A DNA stretch of 64,000 bases from Streptomyces iakyrus (GCF_000717055.1 NZ_JNXI01000001.1:124001-188000), one strand, 5' to 3'; numbered from the stretch's first letter, positions 40,692 to 49,882 are shown. Notes: generated by a model not told the origin, from the sequence alone. Made by a program: numbers and translations.

Positions 40692-41519
40692 ATGACCGCA
40701 CGCACCGCCACCGTCCGCGCCACCGCCCTCACCGGTGCCGTCGTCGTGCTCGTCGCCGGGCTCAGTGCCTGCGGGGCGTCCGCCGGGGACGACACGGACC
40801 CCGACCGCCGGTCCTTCGGCCTCCAGGGCCGCACCCTGACCGTCGACTCGGACGACTCGGCCCTGGAGATCGTCGCCTCCGACGAGAACCCGGCCGGCAC
40901 GATCGAGGTCACCCGGTGGTTCCAGGGCTCGGTCGTGGTCGGCAAGGAGCCCAAGGTCACCTGGGCGCTGCGCGACGACCGTCTGGTGCTGCGCCTGAAG
41001 TGCTCCGGCATCGTCGCCGACTGCTCGGCCAAGCACCGCATCGAGGTTCCCCGCGGCGTCACCGTCAAGGTCCAGGACGGCGACGGCACGGTTCACGCCC
41101 GGGGCTTCCGGGACCCCCTGAACATCCGCACCGGCGACGGATCCGTCCGCGTCACCGACACCACCGGCCCCGTGCAGGTGCGCACCGGCGACGGGTCCAT
41201 CCGCGTCAGCGGCACCAGCGGTCCGCTGCGGATGCGCACCGGCGACGGTTCCATCCGCGCGGACGTCTCCTCCCGCGACGTCCGCACCCACACCGGCGAC
41301 GGTTCGGTCCGCCTCGAACTCGGTGCCGTGCCGGACCGTGTCGAGTCCCGCAGCAGCGACGGCTCCGTGACCATCGCACTGCCCCGCGCCGCCTACCGCG
41401 TGACCACCGAGACCGGTGACGGCGGCGTCGACGTGTCCGTGCCCCGCGACGAGAGCAGCGCCCACCGGGTGTCCGCCCACACCGGCGACGGCAGCGTGAC
41501 GGTGCGAACAGTGAACTGA
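40692..41519 (+). CDS. DUF4097-family repeat lipoprotein
   Basis: The 275-residue protein has a lipoprotein signal (lipobox VAGLSAC, Cys27). It then forms a right-handed beta-helix-like array of about seven repeats of 18-20 residues carrying TGDGSVRV/TGDGSIRV (about 142-273), the signature of DUF4097/putative adhesin domains. Lipid-anchored outside the membrane; role unknown. It starts at ATG 40692 with GGGGGAGA upstream and ends 74 nt before the next gene. Confidence 0.85.
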   Translation: MTARTATVRATALTGAVVVLVAGLSACGASAGDDTDPDRRSFGLQGRTLTVDSDDSALEIVASDENPAGTIEVTRWFQGSVVVGKEPKVTWALRDDRLVLRLKCSGIVADCSAKHRIEVPRGVTVKVQDGDGTVHARGFRDPLNIRTGDGSVRVTDTTGPVQVRTGDGSIRVSGTSGPLRMRTGDGSIRADVSSRDVRTHTGDGSVRLELGAVPDRVESRSSDGSVTIALPRAAYRVTTETGDGGVDVSVPRDESSAHRVSAHTGDGSVTVRTVN

Positions 41520-41593
41520 ACGGCCCGTGTGTTCGTCCTCTACCGGTGGGAGAATGACACCGGGCAGGGTGGACCACAGCACGGGAGAGGGAT

Positions 41594-43030
41594 GTGACGG
41601 CGACACCAGGACAGCCGGACTCGCCGTCGGTGCCGCGCGCCCGTCGTCCGCGCCGCCGCAGCCCACGCGTCCCCGGGCCCCTCCGCGCCCTCGGGCCCCT
41701 CCGCGTCCCCGGGCCGCTGCGCGACATGCTCGTCCTGGCCGCACTCCCGCTGCTGGCCGCGCCGGCCCTGGCCGCCGCCTTCGCGGGCGGGGGCACCCGG
41801 CGCTGGTTCGGCGGCCGGGCCGAGAGCCAGCGGGCCGAGGCCCAGGCCGCGAAGGACGCCGCCGCCGCGGCGTTCTACGAGCTCGACACCGCCCAGCGCG
41901 ACCTGCGCATCTCGATCGAGACGATCACCGCCGTCGACGACTCCCCCGCCGCCCGGCGGGCCGTCGCCGACTTCGACGCGCTGGGCCGGCGGATCGACGA
42001 GGCCAGTCACCGGTACATCAACGCCGTCGACGCCCACGATCTCGACCGCGACGACCTGGAGGCCTCCGCCGCGTCCCGCGCCCGCGGCGAGCTGACCGCC
42101 GCCAAGGAGGAACTCGGCCGGGTCAAGCAGGACCTCGACCGGTTCACCGAAGGTCTCGGCCCGCTCCTCGGCAAGGCGGAGACCCAGCTGGCCCGTCTCG
42201 CCCCCGCGGTCGAACGCGCCCGCCAGGCCCTGCTCGCCGCCTCCAACGCGCTGGACGCCGTACGGGCGTCGGGGCTCAGGGCGGACGACCTCGCCGCCCG
42301 GCTCGCCGCCCTTTCCCCGGAGCTCACCAAGCTGAACCAGGGCGCCGGGCAGCACGGCGTACCGCAGACCCTGGAGCGGGCCGAGCGGGTCACCCGCGAG
42401 GCCGAGGCGGTGCGTGTGGAGGCCGAGCGGCTGCCGGACCGCGCCGCCGAGATCGACCACCGGCTCGTCTCCCTGCGCACCCGCGCACAGGCCCTCACCA
42501 CCCGCTCCGAGCAGGTGGAGCCGACCCTGAGCGAACTCCGGCGCCGCTTCACCGCGGCCTGCTGGCAAGACCTCCAGCACGTCCCGGAGGCGGCCGCCGA
42601 GAACGTCCGCCAGGCCGAGACGAGACTGGCCGAGGCCCGTGCCGCCCGCGGCGAACAGCGCTGGGCCGACGCGACGGCCCTGCTGTCGACCGTACGGGCC
42701 CTGCTGAACAACACCGACGAGGCCGTGTCGGCCGCCGGGGACCGCCTGCACCGCCTGAACGCCGTGCAGAAGGACCCCCAGCAGGAGATCGACCGCACCC
42801 GCTTCGCCATCCGCGACGCCCAGCGCCTCGCCATGGCCGGCCGCAACACCCCCGACCCGCGCCACGCCCGCCCCCTGGACGACGCCGTGGCCCGCCTGGA
42901 CCGCGCAGTCGCCGGCCTCGAAGGCCGCCACCCCGACTACTGGCACTTCCTCACGGAGACGGAGGGCATCCGGCGGTCGGTGGCCCGGGTGGTGGACGGG
43001 ATCCGTGAGGAGCGGGGGGCCGGACACTGA
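41594..43030 (+). CDS. Membrane-anchored coiled-coil protein
   Basis: The 478-residue protein starts at GTG 41594 behind GGGAGAGG. An Arg/Pro-rich N-terminus (about 1-43) leads to one or two membrane segments (MLVLAALPLLAAPALAAAFAGGG, about 45-67). About 400 residues of almost continuous alpha-helix with heptad character follow (RAEAQAAKDAAAAAFYELDTAQRDL, AKEELGRVKQDLDRF, RTRAQALTTRSEQVEP). I recognise no enzyme motif. A structural or envelope-spanning role is plausible. Confidence 0.7.
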   Translation: MTATPGQPDSPSVPRARRPRRRSPRVPGPLRALGPLRVPGPLRDMLVLAALPLLAAPALAAAFAGGGTRRWFGGRAESQRAEAQAAKDAAAAAFYELDTAQRDLRISIETITAVDDSPAARRAVADFDALGRRIDEASHRYINAVDAHDLDRDDLEASAASRARGELTAAKEELGRVKQDLDRFTEGLGPLLGKAETQLARLAPAVERARQALLAASNALDAVRASGLRADDLAARLAALSPELTKLNQGAGQHGVPQTLERAERVTREAEAVRVEAERLPDRAAEIDHRLVSLRTRAQALTTRSEQVEPTLSELRRRFTAACWQDLQHVPEAAAENVRQAETRLAEARAARGEQRWADATALLSTVRALLNNTDEAVSAAGDRLHRLNAVQKDPQQEIDRTRFAIRDAQRLAMAGRNTPDPRHARPLDDAVARLDRAVAGLEGRHPDYWHFLTETEGIRRSVARVVDGIREERGAGH

Positions 43031-43049
43031 GCCCGGCCCCCGTCCGGAC

Positions 43050-44219
43050 TCAGGTGCGGTAGGCGTAGTAGTACGCGTTCGGGTACGAGGCGACGATGCT
43101 CGCCACCGACCTGCGGAGCGTGTTGGTGGAGTGGTAGGTCAGGTACGGCACCCCACCGCTCTTGTACGTGACGATCATCGTGTGGTCCTTGGACCCGTCC
43201 CTGTCGAAGTCCACCTGGAGGACGTCGCCGACCTCCAGCTGGTAGACGTTGGCGAGCGGCGTGGTCCGCTTGGAGTTCTGGGCGAACCAGGACCACTCGT
43301 TGACGCCGATGAACGAGTGCGACTGGATGTCGGCGTTGCCGAACCACCTGGTGTAGTCGTACACGTAGCCGGGGACGTGCTTCCAGCCGCCCGCCTTCAG
43401 GGACTGGCTGACGAAGTTGGTGCAGTCGCCGCCGGCGCCGCGGCCGCTGAAGTCCGGGTAGTCCTTGTTGTAGGCGTTCCAGTGCTTCTCGGCGTAGGCC
43501 GCCATGGCCTTGTAGTCGTACGTCGTGCCGGTCTTCGGGGCGGCGGCCGGGTTGCGGGTGGTCGCCGCCCGCGGAGCGTTCGGCATGGTGTCGGCGGCGG
43601 CGGTCGCCTTGACGGGGGCCGGCTTGGACAGCGTGTTCACCGCGAGACCGCCCTGGTCGGCGTCGCGGATGCCGGTCAGCCGCCAGTCGCCCCGCCGGTC
43701 GGCCGTGAAGGTCAGTTCATGCCGGGCCTGGAATCCGGTGGTCTTCGGCGCGTTGCCGCGGGTCCGGGCGTAGGTCAGGGTCGTGGTCTCGGTGACCTCC
43801 GCCTTGGCCGTACGGCCCGTCACCCGCGTGGCGTTCAGGGTGACGGTGGTGCTGGCGTCGCGGTACGTCTCGCCGGCCTCGGCCAGCTTTTGCTTGCGCT
43901 GCCCCAGCGCGGACCGGGTCGCGTCCTCGGTGCGGGCGGTACCGGAGGACAGCGCGACGTCGCCGGAGAAGCCGTCGGTCAGCGGCTTGTCCGCGTCGGC
44001 ACGCCCGCCGGCGACCAGGGCGTTGGTGCGGTCGGTGAAGACCGCGTCGGCCAGCCGCTGGAAGGTGGCCTTCGTCCGCGCGTCCACCGTCGGATCGTCG
44101 CTGACCGCCGCGCCCGCGCTCCAGTTGGGCAGCAGGGCGATTCCGGCGATGACCGAGGTGGCCGCGGCACCGACTATCGTGACGCGGCGTCGCGTCCCGC
44201 TCAATTTCCGTGATTTCAC
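43050..44219 (-). CDS. Secreted amidase-domain (Amidase_6) protein
   Basis: The 389-residue protein starts at GTG 44219 (GAGGGG 8 nt upstream). After the signal peptide (about 1-36) comes a helical/NTF2-like region. The C-terminal amidase_6 domain (about 230-389) has a catalytic cysteine in GRGAGGDCTNFVSQSL and a histidine in GSKDHTMIVTY. PF12671 proteins are NlpC/P60-like cell-wall amidases. The 119-nt leader contains the hairpin CCCCGGC/GCCGGGG; I see no known riboswitch there. Confidence 0.85.
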   Translation of the reverse strand: MKSRKLSGTRRRVTIVGAAATSVIAGIALLPNWSAGAAVSDDPTVDARTKATFQRLADAVFTDRTNALVAGGRADADKPLTDGFSGDVALSSGTARTEDATRSALGQRKQKLAEAGETYRDASTTVTLNATRVTGRTAKAEVTETTTLTYARTRGNAPKTTGFQARHELTFTADRRGDWRLTGIRDADQGGLAVNTLSKPAPVKATAAADTMPNAPRAATTRNPAAAPKTGTTYDYKAMAAYAEKHWNAYNKDYPDFSGRGAGGDCTNFVSQSLKAGGWKHVPGYVYDYTRWFGNADIQSHSFIGVNEWSWFAQNSKRTTPLANVYQLEVGDVLQVDFDRDGSKDHTMIVTYKSGGVPYLTYHSTNTLRRSVASIVASYPNAYYYAYRT

Positions 44220-44338
44220 TGGTGTTTCCCCTCTTGCCCCGGCCAAAGGGTTGCCGGGGTAGGAGATCTTTGCATGGAATGTGTGACTACTGTGAAGGGT
44301 GTTGCGCCTGTTGATTTCAGGTCCCGATCACATTCTGA

Positions 44339-45616
44339 TCACTTCACGACCGTCGACCAGTCGGGCGACTGTGCCGGGTCCAGGCCACGGAGCCGCTGCA
44401 GGGTGGCCGGCTTCTGCACGTCGAGCCAGTCGGCCAGTTCCCTGAAGGACACGCATTTGACGTCCTTCTTCGTGCACATGGCCTTGACGACGCGGTCGAC
44501 GGCCCGCATGTAGATGCCGCCGTTCCAGTCCTCGAAGTGGTTGCCGATGAACAGCGGGGCCCGGCTGCCGTAGTACACGCGGTTGAAGCCGGACATGTAG
44601 GAGGCGACGGTCTGTTCCTCCCACTGGGGGTAGTTCGCCGGGTCGCCCTCGGTCTCACCCTCGGACTGGTTGTAGAGGAAGTTGAAGTCCATCGACAGGC
44701 CCTGGTACTTGCCGCCCTCGTAAGGGAGCATCTGGAGCGGGAAGTCCCATATGCCGTTCTTCTTGCGGGGCCATATCTGGAAGTCGCCCGCGGAGCTGGC
44801 GTCGTAGCGCCACTTGTAGTCCTCGGCGGCCTTCAGCAGGTTCTCCTGGCCCTCCAGGCAGGGCGCCCGGCCGCCGGTGACCTCCTTCCTGAAGTCGAAC
44901 GGCAGCGGGTCGACGTCCCGGAAGCCGGTGTTGGTCTTCCACTTCTCGGCGAAGTCGTAGAACTGGTCGATCTCGCTCTTCCACTCCGCGACGCTCCAGT
45001 CGCCGCCGCCCTTCTCGCCGCAGAAGTGTCCGTTGAAGTGGGTGCCTATCTCGTTGCCGCCCTGCCACGCCTTGCCGAGCTGCTCCAGCGTGGTGCGGAT
45101 GTGCTCGTCGGTGGCGAAGCTGATCGCCGCCGAGCCTCTGGAGTGCTGGGGCGGGGCGTAGAGGTCCTTCTTGCTCTTGGGCACGAGGTAGATACCCGTG
45201 AGGAAGAAGGTCATGTGGGCGTCGTACTCCTCGGCCAGCTCCCGGTAGTGCGAGAAGAGGCCGTCGTCGCCCTGCAACGCGCCGTCCCAGGAGAAGACGA
45301 CGAACTGGGGCGGCTTCTGGCCCGGCTTGAGCGGCACCGGCTTCAACTGGTCCTTCGGGGGGCCGGTGTAGGAGGTGGAGCCGTCCCCGAGGACCTTCAC
45401 CTTGCCGTCCCACTCGGGTTCCCGGTCCGGCTGCGCGGAGGGCTCCCTGCGGGTCCCGGAGGAGGCGGCCGGGGCGGTGGTGTCCGAGCCGGTCAGGATC
45501 AGGTAGCCCGCGACGAGGGACGCGACGACGAGGAGCGCCGCCAGGGCCAGGATCCCCGGGGGCACGCTGCGGCGGGAGGCGCGGGGTCGTCGGCGGCGGC
45601 CGGAGGGCGATTTCAT
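44339..45616 (-). CDS. Membrane-anchored polysaccharide-deacetylase-like protein
   Basis: The 425-residue protein has a basic start, one membrane helix (ILALAALLVVASLVAGYLILTG, about 22-43) and an external NodB-like domain. PPQFVVFSWDGALQGDDGLFSHY supplies the catalytic Asp region, and HMTFFLTGIYLVP and GNEIGTHFNGHFCG (Hx3H metal pair) follow. The domain ends with FIGNHFEDWNGGIYM. It is larger than simple NodB enzymes. It lies between an amidase and a class A PBP, so it probably modifies peptidoglycan or another wall polymer. Confidence 0.8.
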   Translation of the reverse strand: MKSPSGRRRRPRASRRSVPPGILALAALLVVASLVAGYLILTGSDTTAPAASSGTRREPSAQPDREPEWDGKVKVLGDGSTSYTGPPKDQLKPVPLKPGQKPPQFVVFSWDGALQGDDGLFSHYRELAEEYDAHMTFFLTGIYLVPKSKKDLYAPPQHSRGSAAISFATDEHIRTTLEQLGKAWQGGNEIGTHFNGHFCGEKGGGDWSVAEWKSEIDQFYDFAEKWKTNTGFRDVDPLPFDFRKEVTGGRAPCLEGQENLLKAAEDYKWRYDASSAGDFQIWPRKKNGIWDFPLQMLPYEGGKYQGLSMDFNFLYNQSEGETEGDPANYPQWEEQTVASYMSGFNRVYYGSRAPLFIGNHFEDWNGGIYMRAVDRVVKAMCTKKDVKCVSFRELADWLDVQKPATLQRLRGLDPAQSPDWSTVVK

Positions 45617-45673
45617 GCGCGGCTCATTCTGCGAAGGGGGGTGGGGGGTACGAGGGCGGTGCCGGGCGGGGGG

Positions 45674-47863
45674 TCAGCCGATGCCGCGGGCACCGGACCA
45701 GATGCGGTACGGGACGCTGTCCCCCGGGGAGCCCGCGATGCCCTTCAGCGGGAGGGGTTCGAGACTCTTGCCGAGGTCGATGCGGTAGGCCACCACGGCC
45801 GTCGACACGGAGTGGGCCGTGCCGACGTACCAGGCGGCGGTGTCGTTCTGCGTGGTGCCGGTCTTCCCGGCCACCGCGGCGGCCGGGTCCGCCCCCGGGC
45901 GGGCGGTGCGGAAGGCGTCCGTGAGGGCGGACTGGACCGCGGCGGCCACGCTCGCCTTCACCGCGCGGCGGGAGGCGGGCTTGTCCAGCGCGATCCCGGA
46001 GCCGTTGCGGGTGATGCGGGACACCGAGTACGGCTCGACGTGCTTGCCGGCGGCGGCGAACGTGGCGTATCCGCTGGCCATGCGGATCGCGCTGGGCGTG
46101 GCACTGCCCAGGGACATCGCGGGCACCTGCGGGCCGAAGCTGGAGGGGAGCAGGCCGGCCCGCAGGGCGGTGGCCCGCACCCGGTCCAGGCCGGTGTCCA
46201 TGCCGAGCTGCATGAACGGCGTGTTCACCGACAGGGCGAGCGCCCGGCCCAGGCTGATCCGCCCGTAGGACTTCTTGCCGTCGTTGTGGGAGGTGACCTG
46301 TTTGCCGCCGCGGTCCCAGTAGGGGCCCTCGGGTGTCCGGACGGCGATGCCGTCGTCCCCGTCGTACAGCGTCTGCGGGGTGACCTCGGTCGCGGCGCCG
46401 TCCCGGGTCTTGTGCACGCCGTTCTCCAGGGCGGCGGCGTAGACGAAGGGCAGGAAGGCCGAACCGGCGGGCACGGTGGTCGCGTTCGACTCGTTGTAGC
46501 CCTGGGTGCGGTGGTCGGGGCCGCCGTGGACGGCGAGGATCCGCCCGTCTGTGGCCACCGACGATGCGCCGAAGTGCAGGGACTTCGCCTTGGCCGCGTC
46601 CTTCTTCCGCGCCTGCTTGCGAGCCTCGGCGACGGCGTCGGTGAGCGCGCTCTCCTGCTTGCGGTCGAAGGTCGTGTAGATCTGGAAGCCGCCGAAGTCG
46701 AACTCCTTGTCCGAAAGGTGCGCCGCCTTCTTGGCGTACCGGGCGGCCAGTTCCACGAGGTAGTCGCTCTGCTTGCCGGTGTCGAACCCGGGCGCCCGCT
46801 TGAGCGGTTCGGGGAACTTCGTGTACCTGGCCCGCTCGGCCTTCGACAGGGTGCCGGTCTCGGCCATGCGGTCGAGGATCCAGGACCAGCGCTCCACCGC
46901 CCGGTCGTGGTTGGCCTGGCTCAGGGCCGGGTCGTAGAGCCCGGCGCCCTTGAGGAGGGAGGCGAGGAAGGCGGCCTCGCTGACGTCGAGGTCGCCGACG
47001 TCCTTGCCGTAGTAGGCCTGGGCGGCGCGCTGGATGCCGTAGGTGCCGCGGCCGAACCAGCTCGTGTTGAGGTAGCCCTCCAGGATGTCGTCCTTGCTCA
47101 TCTGGTTGTCGAGCTTGAGGGCGAGCATGGCCTCGGTGAATTTGCGGCCGACCGAGCGGTCCTGGTTGAGGTAGACGTTCTTGACGTACTGCTGGGTGAT
47201 GGTGGAGCCGCCCTGGGTCTCCCCCTGGCCGACGGTGCGCCACAGTGCCCGGCCGAGGCCGCTGAGGGATATGCCGGGGTCGCTGTAGAAGCTCGCGTTC
47301 TCCGCCGCCAGCACCGCGCCGCGGACGTCCTCGGGTATGTCCTTGAGGGGCATCGCCTGCCGCCGCACCCAGCCGGTGCGGGCCATGGGCGTCCCGTCGG
47401 ACCAGAAGTAGACGTTGTCCTGCTGGGTGGCGTACGAGTTGAGGTTGTCCGGGATGTCGGTGGCGGCGTACGCGGAGCCGAGGAGGATGACGGTCAGGCC
47501 GGTGCACGCCAGCGCGGCGCCGAGCCCCTGCCGCCAGGAGGGTGCCCAGCGGCGCCAGCCCGCGCGGTCGGCGTGCGGGTAACGGGGCCGCAGGCGGCGG
47601 GCGTCGGACGCGACGCGGGCGACGAGCCGCGTCAGCCCCGGGCCCGCTGCGGGCAGACGGGACAGGGCGGAGGCACGGGGGGCCTTGCGCCGGCGGCGTG
47701 ACCTGCCGCGGCCGCTGCCGTCTGGCGCCGTGCCGGAGCGCGTGGCCGCGCTGCCGGTGGCGGCCGGCTCGACAGCGCGCAACATCATGGTCTCGTCCGC
47801 GTTCAGGGAAGCGGGGACCTTCAACTGCACGGTCTCGTCCGATTCCCGCCCAGCCTTGGACAC
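45674..47863 (-). CDS. Class A penicillin-binding protein with degenerate transpeptidase site
   Basis: The 729-residue protein starts at GTG 47863 (GGGAG upstream). A long cytoplasmic tail leads to one membrane helix (about 113-134). The GT51 glycosyltransferase domain follows (RGAVLAAENASFYSD with Glu188, then QGGSTITQQYVKNVYL) and then a transpeptidase domain. Its SxxK motif reads PAGSAFLPF (Ser468, Leu471), so the general-base lysine is lost. SVN (545-547) and KTGT (667-670) are intact. It should polymerise glycan strands but probably cannot cross-link, or it serves as a regulatory or beta-lactam-binding decoy. Confidence 0.85.
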   Translation of the reverse strand: MSKAGRESDETVQLKVPASLNADETMMLRAVEPAATGSAATRSGTAPDGSGRGRSRRRRKAPRASALSRLPAAGPGLTRLVARVASDARRLRPRYPHADRAGWRRWAPSWRQGLGAALACTGLTVILLGSAYAATDIPDNLNSYATQQDNVYFWSDGTPMARTGWVRRQAMPLKDIPEDVRGAVLAAENASFYSDPGISLSGLGRALWRTVGQGETQGGSTITQQYVKNVYLNQDRSVGRKFTEAMLALKLDNQMSKDDILEGYLNTSWFGRGTYGIQRAAQAYYGKDVGDLDVSEAAFLASLLKGAGLYDPALSQANHDRAVERWSWILDRMAETGTLSKAERARYTKFPEPLKRAPGFDTGKQSDYLVELAARYAKKAAHLSDKEFDFGGFQIYTTFDRKQESALTDAVAEARKQARKKDAAKAKSLHFGASSVATDGRILAVHGGPDHRTQGYNESNATTVPAGSAFLPFVYAAALENGVHKTRDGAATEVTPQTLYDGDDGIAVRTPEGPYWDRGGKQVTSHNDGKKSYGRISLGRALALSVNTPFMQLGMDTGLDRVRATALRAGLLPSSFGPQVPAMSLGSATPSAIRMASGYATFAAAGKHVEPYSVSRITRNGSGIALDKPASRRAVKASVAAAVQSALTDAFRTARPGADPAAAVAGKTGTTQNDTAAWYVGTAHSVSTAVVAYRIDLGKSLEPLPLKGIAGSPGDSVPYRIWSGARGIG

Positions 47864-48081
47864 GGCTGCGTCTCCCTCCCGCTCACGGTGGTGCTCGCGC
47901 GGAAGGACATGGCTGCCGTGGTCGACGGCAGCGAGCCCTCACGTTCCCCCGCCCTTACGGCTTCTCGCGGCGTTCGAAAGTTACCAGCGGCCTTTACAGT
48001 TCCTCCACACCGGTACGGCAAGAGTGATCAAACGGAATCCGGAGGGGCGGCACTTCCGCCGTCGCGGACTAATCTGTCCCC

Positions 48082-48303
48082 ATGCCTCGCTACGAGTACC
48101 GCTGCCGGACCTGCGGCGACACCTTCGAACTCAGCCGTCCCATGGCGGCGTCCGCCGACCCCGCGGCCTGCCCTTCCGGTCATGAGGACACGGTGAAGCT
48201 CCTCTCCACGGTCGCGGTCGGAGGCTCGGCCTCCGCCCCGGCTCCGGCGCCCCGCGCGGGCGGCGGCGGGGGCGGCTGCTGCGGAGGCGGCTGCTGCGGC
48301 TGA
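48082..48303 (+). CDS. FmdB-type zinc-ribbon protein
   Basis: The 73-residue protein has the FmdB signature MPRYEYRCRTCGDTFELSRPM at the start, with CxxC then ACPSGH completing the zinc ribbon. It ends with a Gly/Cys-rich tail (GGGGGGCCGGGCCG). The four-cysteine tail could bind metal or be redox active. A putative regulator by family name only. It is divergent from the PBP gene; the 218-nt intergenic holds both promoters. Confidence 0.88.
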   Translation: MPRYEYRCRTCGDTFELSRPMAASADPAACPSGHEDTVKLLSTVAVGGSASAPAPAPRAGGGGGGCCGGGCCG

Positions 48304-48360
48304 CGCCGCTCCCGGGATTTCCTCAGGAGCCCTTCAGCTTCGGTTCCCTACCGTGGCGGC

Positions 48361-49152
48361 ATGACAGCCATCGCAGCGGACGCCGGACCGCAGTGGGTCA
48401 ACGACCTGATGGACGCGCTGGGCGCGCCGGGTGCCGGTCTCGCCATCGCCCTGGAGAACCTGTTCCCGCCGCTGCCCAGCGAGGTCATCCTGCCGCTGGC
48501 CGGGTTCGCCGCGAGCAGCGGCCGGATGAGCCTGCTGGCCGTCCTGCTGTGGACGACGGCCGGCTCGGTGATCGGCGCGCTCGCGCTCTACGGGGTCGGC
48601 GCGCTGCTCGGCCGTGACCGGACGGTGGCGATCGCGGGCCGGCTGCCGCTGGTGAAGGTCTCGGACATCGAGAAGACCGAGGCGTGGTTCCTGAAGCACG
48701 GCACCAAGGCCGTGTTCTTCGGCCGGATGATCCCGATCTTCCGCAGCCTCATCTCCGTGCCGGCGGGCGTGGAGCGCATGCGCCTGCCGGTGTTCCTGGG
48801 GCTGACCACCCTGGGCAGCGCCATCTGGAACACGGTGTTCGTCCTCGCGGGCTACTTCCTCGGCGCGAACTGGCACCAGGTGTCGGACATCGTCTCGACC
48901 TACTCGAAGGTGGTCCTGGCCGTGGCGGTGCTGGCGGTGGCGGCGTTCGTCGTCATACGGCTGCTACGACGCCCTGAAGGGGCGCGGGGAACTGCGCGAA
49001 CGGCCACGACGGCGCCGCACCCGCACGACGACCAGGACACCCGAGTCCTCAGGCGCCCGGCTCAGGCCCAGCGCCAGCGCCCCGTACTGCCCCCAGAAAC
49101 TCCCGCAGGATCCGCTCCCCGGCGAGGACACCCCGGTCGGGAAGCACCCTGA
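48361..49152 (+). CDS. DedA-family membrane protein with repeat-derived tail
   Basis: Residues 1-205 are a normal DedA protein: NLFPPLPSEVILPLAGFAA (reentrant segment), SVIGALALYGVGALLGRD and VFFGRMIPIFRSLISVPAG. It is probably a phospholipid or undecaprenyl-phosphate flippase. After RLLRRPEG the frame enters a dispersed repeat (48973-49024) and continues 58 residues of Arg/Pro/His-rich sequence antisense to the HAD gene, overlapping it by 104 bp. A DedA of this type normally ends near residue 205-210, so the tail is an acquired extension. Confidence 0.82.
   Translation: MTAIAADAGPQWVNDLMDALGAPGAGLAIALENLFPPLPSEVILPLAGFAASSGRMSLLAVLLWTTAGSVIGALALYGVGALLGRDRTVAIAGRLPLVKVSDIEKTEAWFLKHGTKAVFFGRMIPIFRSLISVPAGVERMRLPVFLGLTTLGSAIWNTVFVLAGYFLGANWHQVSDIVSTYSKVVLAVAVLAVAAFVVIRLLRRPEGARGTARTATTAPHPHDDQDTRVLRRPAQAQRQRPVLPPETPAGSAPRRGHPGREAP
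48973..49024 (+). repeat. Dispersed Streptomyces GC-rich repeat, copy 2
   Basis: This 52-nt element (AAGGGGCGCGGGGAACTGCGCGA, then CGGCGCCGCACCCGC) matches the copy at 51639-51690 at 49 of 52 positions. It provides the start of the DedA tail. Confidence 0.85.
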
Positions 49153-49882
49153 TCGAGGGAGCCGCGAAGCCCGTGTCGGCCAGCTCCCCGTGACCGGGCC
49201 GCCAGCCCCGGTCCGCCGCGAGGAGCAGGTCGGTGTCGAGCAGCGAGTCACCCGCGGCGAGCGTGAGCTCGGCCCCGGTCCGCCGGGCGACCTCCCGCAT
49301 CGCCGCGCTCTTGGTGAGCGGCTTGGGGACGGCATAGATCTTGCGGCCCTGGAGGGACACGGTCCAGCCGCGGTTCTCCGCCCACACCGCGAGTTCCTTC
49401 ACCCAGTCCTCGTCGAGCAGCTCGCGCTCGACGACGAGGTAGGCGAACAGGTCGTCGGCGACGCGGTGCTTGCGCACCCAGACCGGGTCGGCGGCCCTGA
49501 GGAGGTGCTCCTGTACCTCGGCGAGCGGCGCGCACTGGTCGGCCAGCCGCGCGGTGACCTGTGCGTGCCAGTCGGGGTCGGAGACGCCGTCGACCATGAG
49601 GTGGCCGCCGTTCGCGCAGATCGCGTACGTGGGCTCCGGGCCCGGCAGGTTGATGCGCTGGTACTGCTTGCGCGTCCGGGTCGTCGTCGGCACGAACACG
49701 GCCGCGTCGCCCAGGTCGGTGAGGAGCCCGGCCGCCGTCTCCGTCATGTACGACAGCGGCTTGCTCTCGTGCACCTCGACGCACAGCAGCCGGGGCGCCC
49801 GCGCGTCCGGCATGGTGAGCGCCAGAGCGGCGGCGGAGTAGATCAGGGTGCGATCGAGGTCGCTCGCGACGAGGACGGGCAT
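49049..49882 (-). CDS. HAD-family phosphatase of the Ter biosynthetic module
   Basis: The 277-residue protein has HAD motif I ASDLDRTLIYS (about 6-16), a C2-type cap (NGGHLMVDG, DEDWVKELAVWAENRGW) and motif III/IV PLTKSAAMREVARRTG...LAAGDSLLDTDLLLAADRG. It resembles sucrose-phosphate phosphatase-type HADs. Its ATG overlaps the stop of the PRTase fusion by 1 nt, so it is the last gene of the aldolase-PRTase-HAD operon. That gene set accompanies TerD proteins and is proposed to make a nucleoside-like metabolite; this enzyme would dephosphorylate an intermediate. Confidence 0.85.
   Translation of the reverse strand: MPVLVASDLDRTLIYSAAALALTMPDARAPRLLCVEVHESKPLSYMTETAAGLLTDLGDAAVFVPTTTRTRKQYQRINLPGPEPTYAICANGGHLMVDGVSDPDWHAQVTARLADQCAPLAEVQEHLLRAADPVWVRKHRVADDLFAYLVVERELLDEDWVKELAVWAENRGWTVSLQGRKIYAVPKPLTKSAAMREVARRTGAELTLAAGDSLLDTDLLLAADRGWRPGHGELADTGFAAPSIRVLPDRGVLAGERILREFLGAVRGAGAGPEPGA

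Noticed and set aside
44220..44338. Possible c-di-AMP (ydaO) riboswitch before the secreted amidase
   Set aside because: Such switches often precede cell-wall hydrolases in Streptomyces, but the 119-nt leader lacks the conserved ydaO segments; there is only a simple CCCCGGC/GCCGGGG hairpin.
44537..47701. Very long open frame (over 1000 codons) on the plus strand
   Set aside because: It is antisense to the deacetylase-like and PBP genes, which have clear families. The translation is low-complexity Gly/Val/Glu with no domain.
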